The notes under the pieces were generated by a model. The model was not told the origin of the DNA, searched no databases, and saw only the letters and a program-made list of their open reading frames with translations. 64,000 nucleotides of DNA, taken from Anagrus nilaparvatae. Lineage: Eukaryota; Arthropoda; Insecta; Hymenoptera; Mymaridae. Shown here piece after piece: positions 43,405-54,960 of this stretch (its first letter is position 1; the number at the start of each line of letters is the position of its first letter). The position numbers and the translations under genes are program-made. The stretch is taken from contig JAKSXM010000277.1 of the NCBI GenBank assembly GCA_022575985.1, positions 248,001 to 312,000 of the forward strand, in the 5' to 3' direction.

Positions 43405-43862
43405 GGTTATTCGCCATAGCACCTACTTAAAACGTCTGCTGCAACATTTTCTTTACCTGGGATAAACTTATAGTTGATGTCATAATCTTGAGTGAAAAGT
43501 ATTTAACGCTTAAGTCTTTTATTCGATTATTAGGTTATTACTTTGTGATCAACTTCCACTAAAATTTTAGCACGTGCTATGTATGTTTTGAGCTTTTTTA
43601 GAGCATGAATTACACTGAGGAGTTCTCTTTCACATATAAAATAATTAATTTCAGCAGATTTTAATGTGCGGCTAATACACGTAATTATTTTTTCTTCACC
43701 ATTGTCATCAAGTTGAGATAAAGCAGATCCGAAAGCATATAGACTACTATCGGTGGTTAAGATGAATGGCTTTTTTAGATCCGGAAAAACTAATGTTTTT
43801 TGTTTAATAAAGAGTTTTTTTATATTTATAAATTCTTCTTCGTGTTCTTCAGTTCATTTATA
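43405..43862 (-). pseudogene. RNase H region of minus-strand Gypsy element
   Basis: Minus strand from 43862: PDLKKPFILTTDSSLYAFGSALSQL (catalytic-type Asp), ISRTLKSAEINYF and ERELLSVIHALKKL (catalytic-type Glu), then VDHK. After one stop it resumes as FIPGKENVAADVLSR near 43410-43450, the usual end of a Gypsy RNase H domain. No integrase follows, so the element is truncated here. Confidence 0.8.
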
Positions 43863-45131
43863 TTAAGTATCTTTTTTTAATAAGTTTAATAATGGTATTA
43901 TTTTATCAGCATAATTTTTGGCAAAACGAGAATGATAATTTAAAAATCCTAAAAAATTTTGTAATTGTTTAACATTTTTAGGCCTTTTGTAGTTTTGAAT
44001 TTTTTCTAATTTCATTGGATCTTCTTTAAAACCATCTGCAGTTAATATATGTCCCAAGAACTTTATTTCTTTTTTGCAAAAGGAACACTTTTCAAAATTA
44101 TGTGTTATGTTATAATCAATTAGTCTTTGAAAAACTTTTTCTAAATGATAAATATGGTCTATAAATGTATCACTGATAATAGACATATCGTCGACAAAAC
44201 ATAATAAAAAATCCATTAAATCACCCAATACTTTATCAAAAGCTCTTACTAGTGCTGCGGTGGCGCACTTTATGCTAAATGCCATCCTGTTCCACCAATG
44301 GATTTTTCCATCAATGCTAAATCCTGTATATTTTTTGCTATTTTCAGTTAAAGCAATTTTCCAAAGCGAGGAACACATATCAAGACATGAAAGATGTCTT
44401 TTAGCCTTGCACTTCATAAAGATATCATCGCAGGACATTGGACTTTCATAGTCATTTTTTATAATTGTATTTAATCTACGCGAGTCCATGATAATTCTTA
44501 AAGTGCCATCTTTTTTCTCACTTGTAGTTATTGGACTAATGTATTCAGTATTTGCACGACTTATAATGCCAAACTCTAGAATTTTATTAATTGCTTCTAA
44601 TACTTTTTGTTTTTTATGCAGTGCAATTGGATAGGATCTTTGATAAAAAGGTTTTTCATTCGTTATTTGTAATTTATATTGATAATTTTTTATTAACCCT
44701 GGTTTTTTACTAAATACTTTCCTATTATCAAATATTATCTTTTTTAGTAAGAATTTTTTAGATGCACTTAATTCTTTACATTCATTTACTTTATCTTTAA
44801 TTTCTTTGATTGTTATGTCATATTCATTGAATTCTTCGAAAACTAGATTATTATTAATTTCTATTGTCTCTTCTATATAATATTTATAAGATTGGTAGTC
44901 TTCAAAATTATCAAAAGCATAAGGTATATTTATATCACATATATTAGAGTAAACTCTATCCTTTTGACTATCTATTATGAGTCCTAGGTTTTTTATAATA
45001 TCAAACCCTAGAATACATTCTTTTGTAAGCCTAGGAACTACAATAAATACCATGTAGTCTTGAAAATTACCAGCTTGTACTTGACACATAATTTGCATTT
45101 TTAGAGCAACAGTTTTATTCTTGAATTGCAC
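43863..45131 (-). pseudogene. Reverse transcriptase of minus-strand Ty3/Gypsy element
   Basis: A 422-codon frame. Residues about 1-55 finish the protease domain (VVPRLTKECILGFDII). The RT follows with EKPFYQRSYPIALHKKQKV, SPITTSEKKDGTLRIIMDSR, LSCLDMCSSLWKIAL (first catalytic Asp), GFSIDGKIHWWNRMAFSI, and FVDDMSIISD (catalytic pair; complement of 44187-44195), then FLGHILTADG and LGFLNYHSRFAKNYA. All RT catalytic residues are intact. Its pairing with a zinc-knuckle-free, Asn/Gln-rich gag suggests one of the arthropod Gypsy lineages lacking CCHC knuckles; exact lineage not determined. A frameshift near 45131 separates it from the protease active site. Confidence 0.85.
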
Positions 45132-45470
45132 TGATGATTATTTTACCATTTATGGGTAAATGAGCACATTTTCTAAAAATTTCAAGATTATCATGGAAAA
45201 ATTTATAAGATAACACTGAATAGTTTGCACCGGTATCTACTAAAACTTTCATATTTATTGATTCTATGTTAATGTTTATTTCAGTACATTTGCCATTAAC
45301 TTTTTTAGCGGATTCTTCAATGTCAATATCATCTTTTTCAATCAGATCATACTTATCAGAATTTGAAAATAGAGTATTTATATTAAGAGTTTTAGTTGTC
45401 TCACAGTATACTTTTTCTTGTGAGAAAACGCTTACTAGTTTTTTGCACTATTTTGTGAGTTGTGTTCAAT
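45120..45470 (-). pseudogene. Protease of minus-strand Gypsy element
   Basis: Reading down from about 45440, an acidic linker (KYDLIEKDDIDIEESAKK) leads to the aspartic protease active site VDTGANYSVLS (complement of about 45206-45240). The frame ends at a TAA about 100 bases later, where the 43863-45131 frame takes over. Confidence 0.75.
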
Positions 45471-46310
45471 TAGTGCTTTAGTAATTACTTCTATTGCATC
45501 AATTTTATGTTGAGATTTTTGACCTTGGTTTTTGTTTTGAAAACCTTGGTTTTGGTATTGTTTGTTAGGTTGCATTTTATTTGTTTGATTTGGACGCTGC
45601 TGTTGTTTATTGCTTGGCTGGCGTTATTTCTGTGCTATTTCTGCTATTGTAACTCCTATTCTGTTGCGGATTTGAATTGTAATTATCCCTTTTTCGGTTT
45701 TTATATGAATTTTCTCTTCTGTTGAAATTCTGAACACCCTGTCTATCTAGGCTCTTCCATGGCTATTCTCTATCAATATTCAATTGATTATTATAACTGT
45801 AACTATTGTTGTTTCTAGATGAATTATCATTGCTATATTGTTTTTTATTTTGCCAATTTGGTGCTTGCCTATTTCTGATTGATCTATCATCATTATCAGC
45901 TTGTTCAATAATGTCCTTAGTAGTGTTCTTAGTAGCTTGGTCAAAGTGAGGTATACTTTGGTTAATAATTTCTTCTTGGTCATTAGAAATTTCCCAATCT
46001 TCAGTGATATTTAAAAGTTTAAGTGCATATTGTACCCTTGTTTGTTTTCTTTTTATTGATTAAGCACCAGGATTAAAGATTCTTCTTAAGCCATCTTTAA
46101 TTGTTGCATTCCAATATCTTTTTTTAAATAGATCAACAAAGCTATCATAATTGTTTATATCTTTTTCTACAAGGTAAAACCAATTTTTTGCTCCTTTTTA
46201 TAGGCAAAATTTTGGTATTTTTCCCTTTTTTGACAGAGTAGTTTTCAATATATTTTTGCAGATCAACTAAGAATTTTAAAGGTTTTTCACCATGATCGCC
46301 TTTAAAGATT
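45470..46310 (-). pseudogene. gag of minus-strand Gypsy element
   Basis: Minus strand: EIFKGDHGEKPLKFLVDLQKY near 46300, KNWFYLVEKDI, FVDLFKKRYWN, then a long C-terminal region rich in Asn, Gln, Arg and Tyr. Typical of Gypsy capsids, with no CCHC knuckle visible. In-frame stops near 46200 and 46060 mark it as broken. The 5' end is cut by the R1-type fragment that starts about 46320. Confidence 0.7.
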
Positions 46311-46319
46311 TGTTTGTTA

Positions 46320-47440
46320 CTGAGGCGGATGCATTATTTTCAGCTGAATTTCTGGGAAATATTTCAGAGGTCAAGTGAGAAGGCCGCGTCGGTCGCATCC
46401 TCCTTGTCAAGGCTCATGGCCAACATAGGAAGGCCCAAACCCGGGAAGCGAAGATTGTTGATGTCCATTGTCAACTCTGTCCTGCTTTACGGATCTGAGA
46501 TCTGGGCGGATATCACCAAATTCGCCAAGCACAGACATAAAATATCGTCTGTGCAGCAGCAAGCGACCCTGAGGATCGCCTGCGCGTACAATACGGTATC
46601 GCTCGAGGCAATCCAAGTAGTAGCATCGGTCATACACATCGACCTGCTAGCGTTGCAGCGGAAATACATTTACGATAGTGTAGAGGACCGCGAAGTGGCA
46701 TCCACTCGCGCCCGCTCCAGCTCTATGGAAAAATGGCAGAAACGGTGGAAAAAGGAAGAAGAGGAAAATGCCCGATGGATGCGCAGACTGATTTCAGATC
46801 TGCAGGCATGGACTGGACGACAACATGGGGAGGTGGATTTTTACCTCACCCAATTTTTAACTGGACACGGGTACTTCCGTGCAATGTTGAAACATTATCA
46901 TAAGGTGGCAACAGAGGAGTGCTTGCACTGTCCAGGCGAGAAGGATACAGTGGAGCACACTTTCTTCGGATGTGTGCGCTACGTGGAAGGGCGCCCCCCT
47001 TCCTGATTTGGAGGCCAGAGATGGTGGTCCCGGAAAGGCTACGGAGTTCTGAAAATCGGATCAAAGTAGCAGAGTACGTAAGGGCCACCTTGTTGAAGAA
47101 AAAAGGAGGAGGGCTTTCTATTGTAGATAGCTCTCCTGTCACTAGGCTGGGGGAAGGCAGCGGCCAGTTGCCTTGGCTGCGCGTCCCAAACTGAAGTTAT
47201 ACCTGAAAAGGGAGTTCCGGTTTGGGGCAAACAAGCGCAGGGGGGTTTATAGTGTGTTTATCTAGTAAGAATATGGGGCTTAGCCGGCGACTGCGGTCGA
47301 CGGTGGTCTCCCAGTTGTACACTTTGTGCAACTGGGCGCTCATGGAAATGTGCGGGTCTTTAAGGCCTGCAAACACTCCATGGCTGATGCAAGATTCACA
47401 AGATTCCCTTGACAAAAAAAAAATAATAATAACAATAATA
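46320..47440 (+). pseudogene. 3' fragment of R1-type non-LTR element (copy 2)
   Basis: Same subfamily as 29505-30735 but better preserved: one frame runs 46314-47006 with EKAASVASSLSRLMANIGRPKPGKRRLLMS-type sequence, ISSVQQQATLRIACAYNTV, SSSMEKWQKRWKKEEEENA, TGRQHGEVDFYLTQFLTGHGYFRAM and the zinc finger ECLHCPGEKDTVEHTFFGC (all ligands present). A deletion after SEIW has removed a few dozen residues compared with related elements. The 3' region has the conserved stem-loop at 47310-47336 and ends in an A-rich tail with AAT repeats (about 47414-47445). Confidence 0.88.
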
Positions 47441-48515
47441 ATTATAGTGCTATTGATAACTTAAAAGTTAAATATAATGAACTTAAAAAAAAATACAAAT
47501 CTGTACAACAAGAAAATATAAATCTTAGTGAATTTTCATTAAATAAATATCAAAATTGTGATATTGAAGAATTAGCAGAAAATCAATTACCAAATTATGA
47601 TACTTTAAAATTTGTAATAAGAGAAAACAAGTTATTGTTTAACCTATATCTAGAATTAAAAGAAAATTGTGATTTATACAAAAAAAATATGCAATTCCTA
47701 AAATCCAATAATAAAATTATTTCTAATACAAATAAAAATAAAACTTATTGCGAAGCTTTAATATCTGGAGAAAAAAAAATTCTATACTATGTGTAAAATC
47801 TGCTAACATAAATACTGCTTTAAATGATATTAAAACAATAATATTGCCAACTCAAATAGATCCTAAGATCATATATATAAAACAACAAGATAATGGTAAT
47901 ATAATTATAGATTGTGATAATGAAGATTCTAGAAATAAACTCATAAATAGCTTAGAAAATCATTTTCATAAATTCCAAATCCTTAAAAATAAAAAAAAAA
48001 TACCGTTGATTAATATTGTTGGAATAAATGAAGATTTAATCTTAAACGATTATAGTGAAATTGAAAATTTTATTTAAACTAATAATTTTCCAAATATTGA
48101 AGGAGAATTTAAAATTAATTAGATTTATACTAATGCTAAAACTAATAATAAGACAATCTATGCTTCATGTAATGGTGAAATTTTTAAGAATCTGATGACA
48201 CTAGGAAGAATACATTTGGAATGGGGAGCTTATAGAGTTTATGAAGATTATGGTTTAGGAAGATGCAATAAATGTTGTGCTTATGGTCACTCATTTAGTA
48301 GGTGTTTAAACAACTTCATTTGTACTTACTGTGCAGGTGATCATTGTAGTACTACTTGTAGGTATAAACTTTATAAAAAATGCATTAATTGTTTTAATCA
48401 TAATAAAAAAAATAAAACTAATTTAAAAACTAATCATTTTGCTCATGATATTATTAACATTAAAATTTTTAATAAATTAAAAAGAAATAAAATCAATCTC
48501 ACACAATATGATTGA
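47441..48515 (+). pseudogene. ORF1 of Jockey-like element
   Basis: A Lys/Glu/Asn-rich start (about 47450-47700) that could form a coiled coil, a middle domain (47748-48077, DPKIIYIKQQDNGNIIIDCDNE) and a zinc-knuckle block (48195-48515: CNKCCAYGHSFSRC, CTYCAGDHCSTTC, CINC). Three frames and several stops, so not functional. The layout (coiled coil, RNA-binding domain, knuckles) is that of Jockey/CR1-type ORF1 proteins. Confidence 0.75.
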
Positions 48516-48599
48516 TCTCATAGATGATAATAATATGCTAAATTATTCATTTGAAATTATTCTCATAATAAATTGGAATTAAATAATGAATTATTAAAT

Positions 48600-48860
48600 A
48601 TTGATTTTGTGTCTAATTTAATTGTTGCACATTTCAACGTTTGTAGTTTAAAATCCAATTTCGAGCTCTAAGAATCATTCTTTAAGGAAACATTAAGTAA
48701 TAAGCCCCACATAATTATTTAATATTGCTAGAATAACAAAAAAACATACTATAAATAAAAAAACTAAATTCAGAAATAACTGAATGACTAAAGGCTTACT
48801 AAATTCTATAAACTATAACGAATCTTTATATAACTAAACGAAGGAAAAATATAAGCTCAT
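48600..48860 (+). pseudogene. Endonuclease start of Jockey-like ORF2, truncated
   Basis: LIVAHFNVCSLKSNFEL and ETLSNKPHIII (about 48620-48720) match the N-terminus of APE-type endonucleases in Jockey-like ORF2. The rest of the endonuclease is missing. Confidence 0.6.
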
Positions 48861-49906
48861 TTTTGAAAAGATATTATAATAAATTCTGCAAAATACTAAA
48901 AAAGGTCATAATTGATGCTAAAAATCTAAATGATTCAATCAATGCTCAAAAAAATCTAAATTCCTCAAAAAAAATATGGAATTTCATTAATAATAAGTTA
49001 GGTAAAACTAATAACAACAAAAATACTGACATTAAAATCATAAAGATAAATAATACTGACATTGATGATAAGGGACAAATAGCTGACAGTTTTAATTCAT
49101 ATTATAACAAATTGGGTGTAAATCTTGCAACAAAAATACCTGGCTCCACATTTGATCCAAGTATAATAACTAGAAATTTACATTCTTTATTCATTAAGGC
49201 TACAAATCCATCAGAAATTTCTCATATAATTAAAATTATGGGAGATAAATGTGGTGGTGTAGATAATGTGAATATGCATAGCAAGTGGTATTTGGCCTAC
49301 TGATCTCAAAAAAGCTGACATAATACCAGTTTATAAAAGTGACGATAAAAGTAATATGGGTAACTATAGACCCATATCCTTAATTTCTAACTTGGCAAAA
49401 ATTTTTGAAAAAGTAGTTTTTACTCGCTTATACGCTTTTTTTCATAAAAACTAAATTATATTAGAATTTCAATTTGGTTTTATGAATGGTATAGGGACAA
49501 AACAAGCACTGCATACAGTCTCTGATTTAATCTATAATGGATTAAATAAGAGTAATTCTGTGATTAATACATTCCTAGATCTCTCTAAGGCCTTTGATAC
49601 AGTAAATCATCATATTTTACTCAAAAAAAAATGGAGAGATATGGAGTCAGAGGTACCCCACTTGAACTATTTAAAAATTATTTATCTGATCGTCAGCACG
49701 TAGTTAGACTTGGGGATACCAGAAGTGAGTATGAATTCGTTAATGTGGGAGTTCCACAAGGTTCCATTTTTGGGCCTTTTCTGTTTCTCATTTACATTAA
49801 CAATTTGCTCAATTTGGTTCCACATGTCTTTTCTTATGCTGATGATACTGCAGTCTTTACTATTAAGAATACATGGAACCTAGCTAAATTAGCAATGAAT
49901 GAATAA
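48861..49906 (+). pseudogene. Reverse transcriptase of Jockey-like element
   Basis: First frame 48863-49303: the Lys-rich linker KKIWNFINNKLGK. Then, after a small deletion, NYRPISLISNLAKIFEKVV (about 49360-49417), QFGFMNGIGTKQAL and FLDLSKAFDTVNHHILL with the first catalytic Asp. An A-run at 49622-49630 shifts the frame; the next (49631-49906) has GVPQGSIFGPFLFLIYINNL and the YADDT box (49835-49846). Catalytic residues are present but no frame joins them. Confidence 0.85.
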
Positions 49907-49956
49907 CAGTTTAATTACTGAAAAAGTATAACTATTTTACTATACACAAAGTAGTA

Positions 49957-50899
49957 TATGGGTGGTTTTCACAGGAACGGTATACATTGTGTCCCCTCCA
50001 TTTATATCCGAAACTAAAGCTCTTTTAAACTTTTTTTTCTTTTAAAAAGTTCATAAATAATATTTTTTCAAAGTCACAACCTACTATGCAAATATTGGTA
50101 AGTTAACAAAAAAATTTTCTTGAGCATATGTGTTCAAAATGTCGCCACCGTCCGCTGTCCTTTTGCTTAACTATAAACTTTGAGTATTAACAAACGGCTT
50201 AAAATTTGAACTTAAATTTTTCTGTAGGATGCATATGACGTATTTAGGTCCCAAAAACTCATGCTTTTCAACGAAACAAATTTTCATGCAATCCTCTTAG
50301 CTTATCGTCACATATAAATCTGTCCCTCGATTTTAGCTCTTTTTAAGCTTTCCACCTTTTATGGGTGCGCACTCGATATTTATGCACTTGAAAGCACTGC
50401 TGTATTTTTTTTCTTACTTAACTACTCATATATGAACCGTGGAAAACTTAAAATTTTAAATATAAAAGCTTTAACTATGAAAATTAAACCTATTAAATTT
50501 TTAAACTGCTTTTACAAAAAAAAAATGTCGCCACCGTCCATGTCGTTTTCTCCAAGTGTATGTCATATATTACTTTATATATCTTGTTCAGTTATGTGTT
50601 TTGATGGAAAAATAAGATACCCAGAATTTGAATAAAATTTGATGGCTTCAATACAAAGTTATTTCAATAATACATTCAAAATGTCGCAGCCGTCCACGTC
50701 GCCACCGTCTGCATAAATAAAAAAATCCCATAAGAATAACATGTAGAATTTATTTTTACATTTGTAGCAGTACCACTGAAAATTTTAGGTTTTTGGACAT
50801 TGATAAACATAAAAAAACAAAAAAATTAAAAAAAAAATATAATTAATGTTGTGCCGTAAACAATAAAAAAAAATACAGTTACAGTGAAAACCACCCATA
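49957..50899. mobile_element. TIR element with repeated GTCGCCACCGTCC motif
   Basis: About 943 bp bounded by TATGGGTGGTTTTCAC (49957-49972) and its exact complement (50884-50899), probably with a TA target. Inside an AT-rich body the G/C-rich motif ATGTCGCCACCGTCC or a close variant occurs four times (about 50139, 50524, 50681, 50699). The frame 50432-50635 covers one of them but has no known domain. Non-autonomous transposon inserted into the Jockey-like element. Confidence 0.7.
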
Positions 50900-51299
50900 T
50901 ATATAATAGACGAACAAAACTGTAATTCGACTAACTATACATAAATATAAGTATATATATTGTGTTGTACTACCTAAACACCGATGAACATATACTGTAA
51001 TTTCTCTCGAAAGAGAAATGATATACTAATGGTATATAAATGAGAATCATGAAAAGTTTAACATCTTGTTTTATCTAAAGCAGTATAGTAGTATAATTTA
51101 CTGAGGATGGCTCGTACTACTATACAGAGCCGAAATAAACCATTTAAATTCTTTTAGGTCAGTAATAAGACTGACAAATAATTTTCCATCAATTTTATTT
51201 AAAGCAATAATTATATTGTTATTTTTATGTTCCATATTGACCAATATTAATATCTTTTAATTTAAATTTATGAAAGGAACGAATTAATAAAATATTATA
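50900..51299 (+). other. Degenerate stretch with a LINE-like 3' hairpin
   Basis: At about 51102-51135 CTGAGGATGGCTCG ... GAGCCGAAAT forms a short stem, and GTATAGTAGTA/TACTACTATAC a second, alternative one. Similar CTGANGATG...CCGAAA blocks are common near 3' ends of animal retroelements. No gene. Confidence 0.35.
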
Positions 51300-51863
51300 T
51301 TTTAAGATTTGAGTATGATTTATACTAACTCTCAATCTGGAAAAAGGAAAGGATATATTCATATGCCTCCTATACATAAAACTATATTTAAAAAAGTCCC
51401 TATATCATATCATTAAAATTATTTAATTCATTGCCTACTGATTCCAAGAAATTTGACTCTAATAATAAAAAGATAAAAATTTTAAGAAGTAAACTATTAA
51501 AAATCTTATCAGATGTAAAGATGTTTCAAATGATTAATTTTCCATAAACTATCTATATAAATATGTTGTTTAATTTAAGATAAAAATTTGTTATGGTTCA
51601 TATATTATATTTGTTTTGACTTTATACTTTTATATTAATTTTCTTTTTTATTTTTGTATTATATTTTTATTTTCTATTTTTATATTAATTGTATTTTTTA
51701 ATTTATCATCTCCCGCACAGACAGTGAATAGCTGACTCTGGGATGATCAACTGTTATTAATGTAAATGTATGTAAATATCTATGATACGTTGTATATATA
51801 AACATGTATTAAGTTGATTATGTGATGAAATAAATATATAAATAAATAAATAAATAAATATAG
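51300..51863 (+). mobile_element. End of ORF2 and 3' UTR of Jockey-like element
   Basis: YTNSQSGKRKGYIHMPP and NSLPTDSKKFDSNNKKIKIL (about 51313-51500, one frame change) match the C-terminal end of Jockey/CR1-type ORF2. The 3' region has the block CTCCCGCACAG...CTGACTCTGGG (51708-51742) shared with 42.3 kb, and ends in AAATA repeats. Confidence 0.65.
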
Positions 51864-51963
51864 TGTAGTTCAGTTTAGCTCTAGCGCTTATCGCATTCAG
51901 TTCGTAATAAAATAAATACTTTTTATAGATAAAATAAATTGTTCATTTATTTATTCCACGACA
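51864..51963 (+). repeat. Short 5' LTR (or LTR 3' part) of Mag-like element
   Basis: Starts TG and ends CA next to the primer site, and contains AATAAAATAAAT. Mag-type elements have very short LTRs, so 100 bp may be complete, but no second copy is present to confirm the boundary. Confidence 0.45.
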
Positions 51964-51969
51964 TTATAT

Positions 51970-51982
51970 TGGCGACGAGGAG
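51970..51982 (+). other. Primer binding site of Mag-like element
   Basis: TGGCGACGAGGAG, six bases after the LTR end, is a primer-site type common in arthropod Gypsy elements. Confidence 0.6.
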
Positions 51983-52087
51983 AAAACGTAAAAAAAGAAA
52001 AAAATATAAAAGGCTTATATATTTATTGCAATTAGCAGCAAGGTGCTAAAATATTACTTTTAAAAGTATAACCGGCTTAACCTAAAA

Positions 52088-52960
52088 ATGGCGACGGCAC
52101 AAGAAATGCAGGACGAGATTAACAGATTAAGGGCGGCAGGAAGCATCCTCGAGGTACAATTGAACACACTTAAATCTTTGCAAGCGCCAAATGTTAGTTT
52201 TGCAACTGCAATTGGCTCAATAGCTGAGTTTAAGGTAAATCAGAATTGGGCATTACATCAAAAGCGGCTAGAGCAGTATTTTGTTACTAATAATATAATC
52301 GAAGAAAGAAAAGTAGCCACTCTTATAACTTTAATTAGGGAGGGAGGCATATCAAATTTTGACAGACTTGTGTGATCCAGAAGATCCGGAAAATAAAACA
52401 TATCAACAGTTATGCGAAATAATGACGCAGCAGTTCGCGCCAAAAGTGTCTGTTTTCAAGTAAAGGCGTGAATTTTATGCATTGACTCAAGGAGAGCAAG
52501 AAAGTGTAAATTTATTTTATGCGCGCCTAAAGAAGAAAGCAGTGCTCTATAAATTCGGAAATAGATTGGATGACGCAATCAAAGATAAATTTGTGACAGG
52601 ATTGTCACCTGGGTTAGTTCTCCACAGGTTGTGCGAGGAGAACCATACATCATCATTGGAAGCCATATTGGAATTAGCAAGGAAGAAGGAGGCGGCGCTT
52701 ACGATGAAGCAAAGTTTCGCAGCAGTACACAAAGTGAACGCTTATGTAAAAGGAGGCGCTTCAAGAGGAAAGAGTCAAGCAAATAAAGGTTCTGACACGA
52801 AAACGAATGAAAGGAGCGCGAATACAGATAAAAAAACTTGCAGACATTGCGGTGAAACTGGACATAATTTTGCTAAATGTAAATATAAGGATTACGTATG
52901 CAAGGCATGCAAAGTAAAGGGACATTTAATTAAGGTTTGACAGAATAAGAATAATAATAA
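52088..52960 (+). pseudogene. gag of Mag-like Gypsy element
   Basis: Frame 1 (52088-52375) starts MATAQEMQDEINRLRAAG, then IGSIAEFKVNQNW and RLEQYFVTNNI, the Mag-type capsid start. A one-base change near 52365 shifts to a second frame, which has a TAA near 52460 and then 52482-52940: ESVNLFYARLKKKAVLYKFG, DDAIKDKFVTGLSPG, LELARKKEAALTMKQ, and the knuckle CRHCGETGHNFAKC plus CKACKVKGH. The order matches complete Mag-like gags. Confidence 0.85.
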
Positions 52961-53800
52961 TTACAAAGCTAAAGAAAGGAAAACTAAAGAAGGCGAGCAC
53001 TTTACTAAATTAGATTTATCTTGGGCTTATAATCAACTGCCAGTTACACCAGAGACAGCGAAGATGTTAGCTTGGAGTACACATGAAGGCACATATATTG
53101 TAAAAAGGTTAACGTTTGGTCCAAAAACAGCGGTAGCAGAATTTCAGAAGAGAATAAAGTCAGTTTTGCAAGTAGCAAAAGGTACAGCATATTTTTTAGA
53201 CGAAATTATTGTCACAGGAAAAAATAGGGAACAACACTTAGAAAATTTAAAAGAAGTTTTTAGAAGACTAGAAGCAGCAGGTTTAAGGTTAAATTTAGAA
53301 AAATATAGTTTCTTTCAAGAAGAAGTCAATTATTTGGGCCATAAAATAAACAAAGATGGACTATCCAAGGATATGAATAAAGTAAATGCTATAGTGGAAC
53401 TGCCACAACCACAAAATTTTACTGAAGTTAAAGCATTTGCTGGGATGGTAAATTTTTATCTTAAATTTATACCATGTCTGGCAGAATTATTATCACCTTT
53501 ATATAAGACTTTTGCAACAACCGGAATTTGTGTGGACTCCAGAATTTGAAGAAAATTTTAATAAAATTAAGCAAGAAATAGCCAAAGATGAAAATTCGGT
53601 TCACTTTAACCAAAACTTACCTGTTAAGCTAATTACAGATGCACCAAACGTGGGTATTGGAGCTGTATTACTACACGTGATGCCTGATAAATCAGAAAGA
53701 CCAATTTCTTGGGCTTCAAAGACGCTAAGGGCTGCAGAGAAAAATTATGCGGTAATTCATAAGGAAGCATTAGCTATGGGAAGAGAATTTACCATATGCT
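52961..53800 (+). pseudogene. RT and RNase H of Mag-like Gypsy element
   Basis: Directly after gag, HFTKLDLSWAYNQLPV enters in the middle of the RT: protease and the RT N-terminus are deleted. RT then reads to ELLSPLYK near 53505. The YLDD box has become FLDEII (about 53192-53210), losing the second catalytic Asp. After a frameshift near 53512, EFVWTPEFEENFNKIKQEI and LITDAPNVGIGAVL (RNase H, Asp present) continue to about 53800. Confidence 0.85.
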
Positions 53801-54960
53801 AAGATCATAAACCTCTATCGGCGTTATTTAGTGAAAAGAGAGGAATTCCAGTTATGGCAGCTGGCAGGCTCCAGCGATGGGTTTTATTCTGAAGTGGTTA
53901 TAATTACAAATTAGAATGAATGAAAGGCAAAGATAATATAGCAGATGGCGTATCAAGATTACCGTTAAATGTAAAACAAGCAGAAAAGCAGCAAGATGAA
54001 GATTATTTATATTTTATATGTGAAGATAAAATTCCTATAGATTTAGAAAAAATAAAAAAAGTTACAAGAACTGATGCAGAACTTAGTAAAGTATATTTAT
54101 ATACAAGAGAAGGTTGGCCAAGAAATATAGAAGAAAATTTAAAACCTTTTATCCAGCGAAAGGATGAAATCAGCATCGACAAAAATATATTGATGTAGGG
54201 TTATCGAGTAATCATTCCAAAGCAGTTCAGAGTTACATTGTTAGAAGAAATTTATAGGGCTCACTTTGGTATGGCAAAAATGAAGGTAATTGCAAGACAA
54301 TATTTTTGGTGGACTAACCTAGACAAGGATATAGAAAATTTTGTAAGTAACTGTGATTTATGTGGTAAGTTTGCAAAAAGTCTAAAGAAATCAGTATAAA
54401 AAAAATATCCAGAACCAAAGAGGCCTTTTGAACGAGTTCATATAGATTTCTTAGGACCTTTCATGAATAAAGTATATTTTGTACTAATAGATGCATACTC
54501 CAGATGGCTTGAAGTATATGAAATGTTAAGTACTACGTCACAAGCTACTATAGAAAAATTAAGAGAAATTTTTAGCAGGTTTGGTTTGCCTGAAGTAATC
54601 ATTTCATATAATGGACCTCAACTTGTATCAGAAGAGTTTAATACATTTTGTTCAAATAATGGGATAGAACATAAAACATCAGCACCGTATCATCCTTAAA
54701 CAAATGGACTAGCAGAAAATATGGTAGCAAGCTTTAAAAATAGTTTAATGAAGATTTTAGCTGATCCAAGAAACAAAGGTATAAAAATCTGTAATTTGAT
54801 AAATAGATTTTTAGCTTTTTATAGAAATGCACCGCATTAAACAACATGAGAAGCTCCAGTAAAAAGATTGTTGGGAAGAGAAGTAAGAACAAGACTATCT
54901 CTCTTATTACAAGATAAAGTAGATAAAATAAGAAAAAATCAAGTATTTTAAAGGTACCCG
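53801..54960 (+). pseudogene. RNase H end and integrase of Mag-like Gypsy element
   Basis: DHKPLSALFSEKRGIPVMAAGRLQRW, KGKDNIADGVSRLPL, then the zinc site (H...CDLCGKF near 54350-54370) and the core: IDFLGPF with the first Asp (about 54445), VIISYNGPQLV where the usual Asp (SDNGPQ) is Tyr (about 54604-54606), and ENMVASFKNSLMK with the Glu (about 54715). Several TAA/TAG codons interrupt it. The integrase is inactive. Confidence 0.85.

Larger units (their letters stand above)
47441..51863 (+). mobile_element. Jockey-like non-LTR retrotransposon, deleted and interrupted
   Basis: Order: ORF1 (47441-48515), start of an endonuclease (about 48620-48720), RT (48840-49906), an inserted TIR element (49957-50899), an unrelated or degenerate stretch, then the end of ORF2 and the 3' untranslated region (51300-51720) with an AAATA-type tail (51829-51860). 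No LTRs. Confidence 0.75.

Noticed and set aside
49620..49632. A-run as a programmed frameshift in the Jockey-like RT
   Set aside because: The surrounding element is full of stops and deletions; simple homopolymer slippage explains it.
51100..51140. Hammerhead ribozyme (CTGAGGA ... GAAA)
   Set aside because: The core-like words are present with a stem between them, but I cannot form stems I and III or find a proper cleavage site; an alternative stem fits better.
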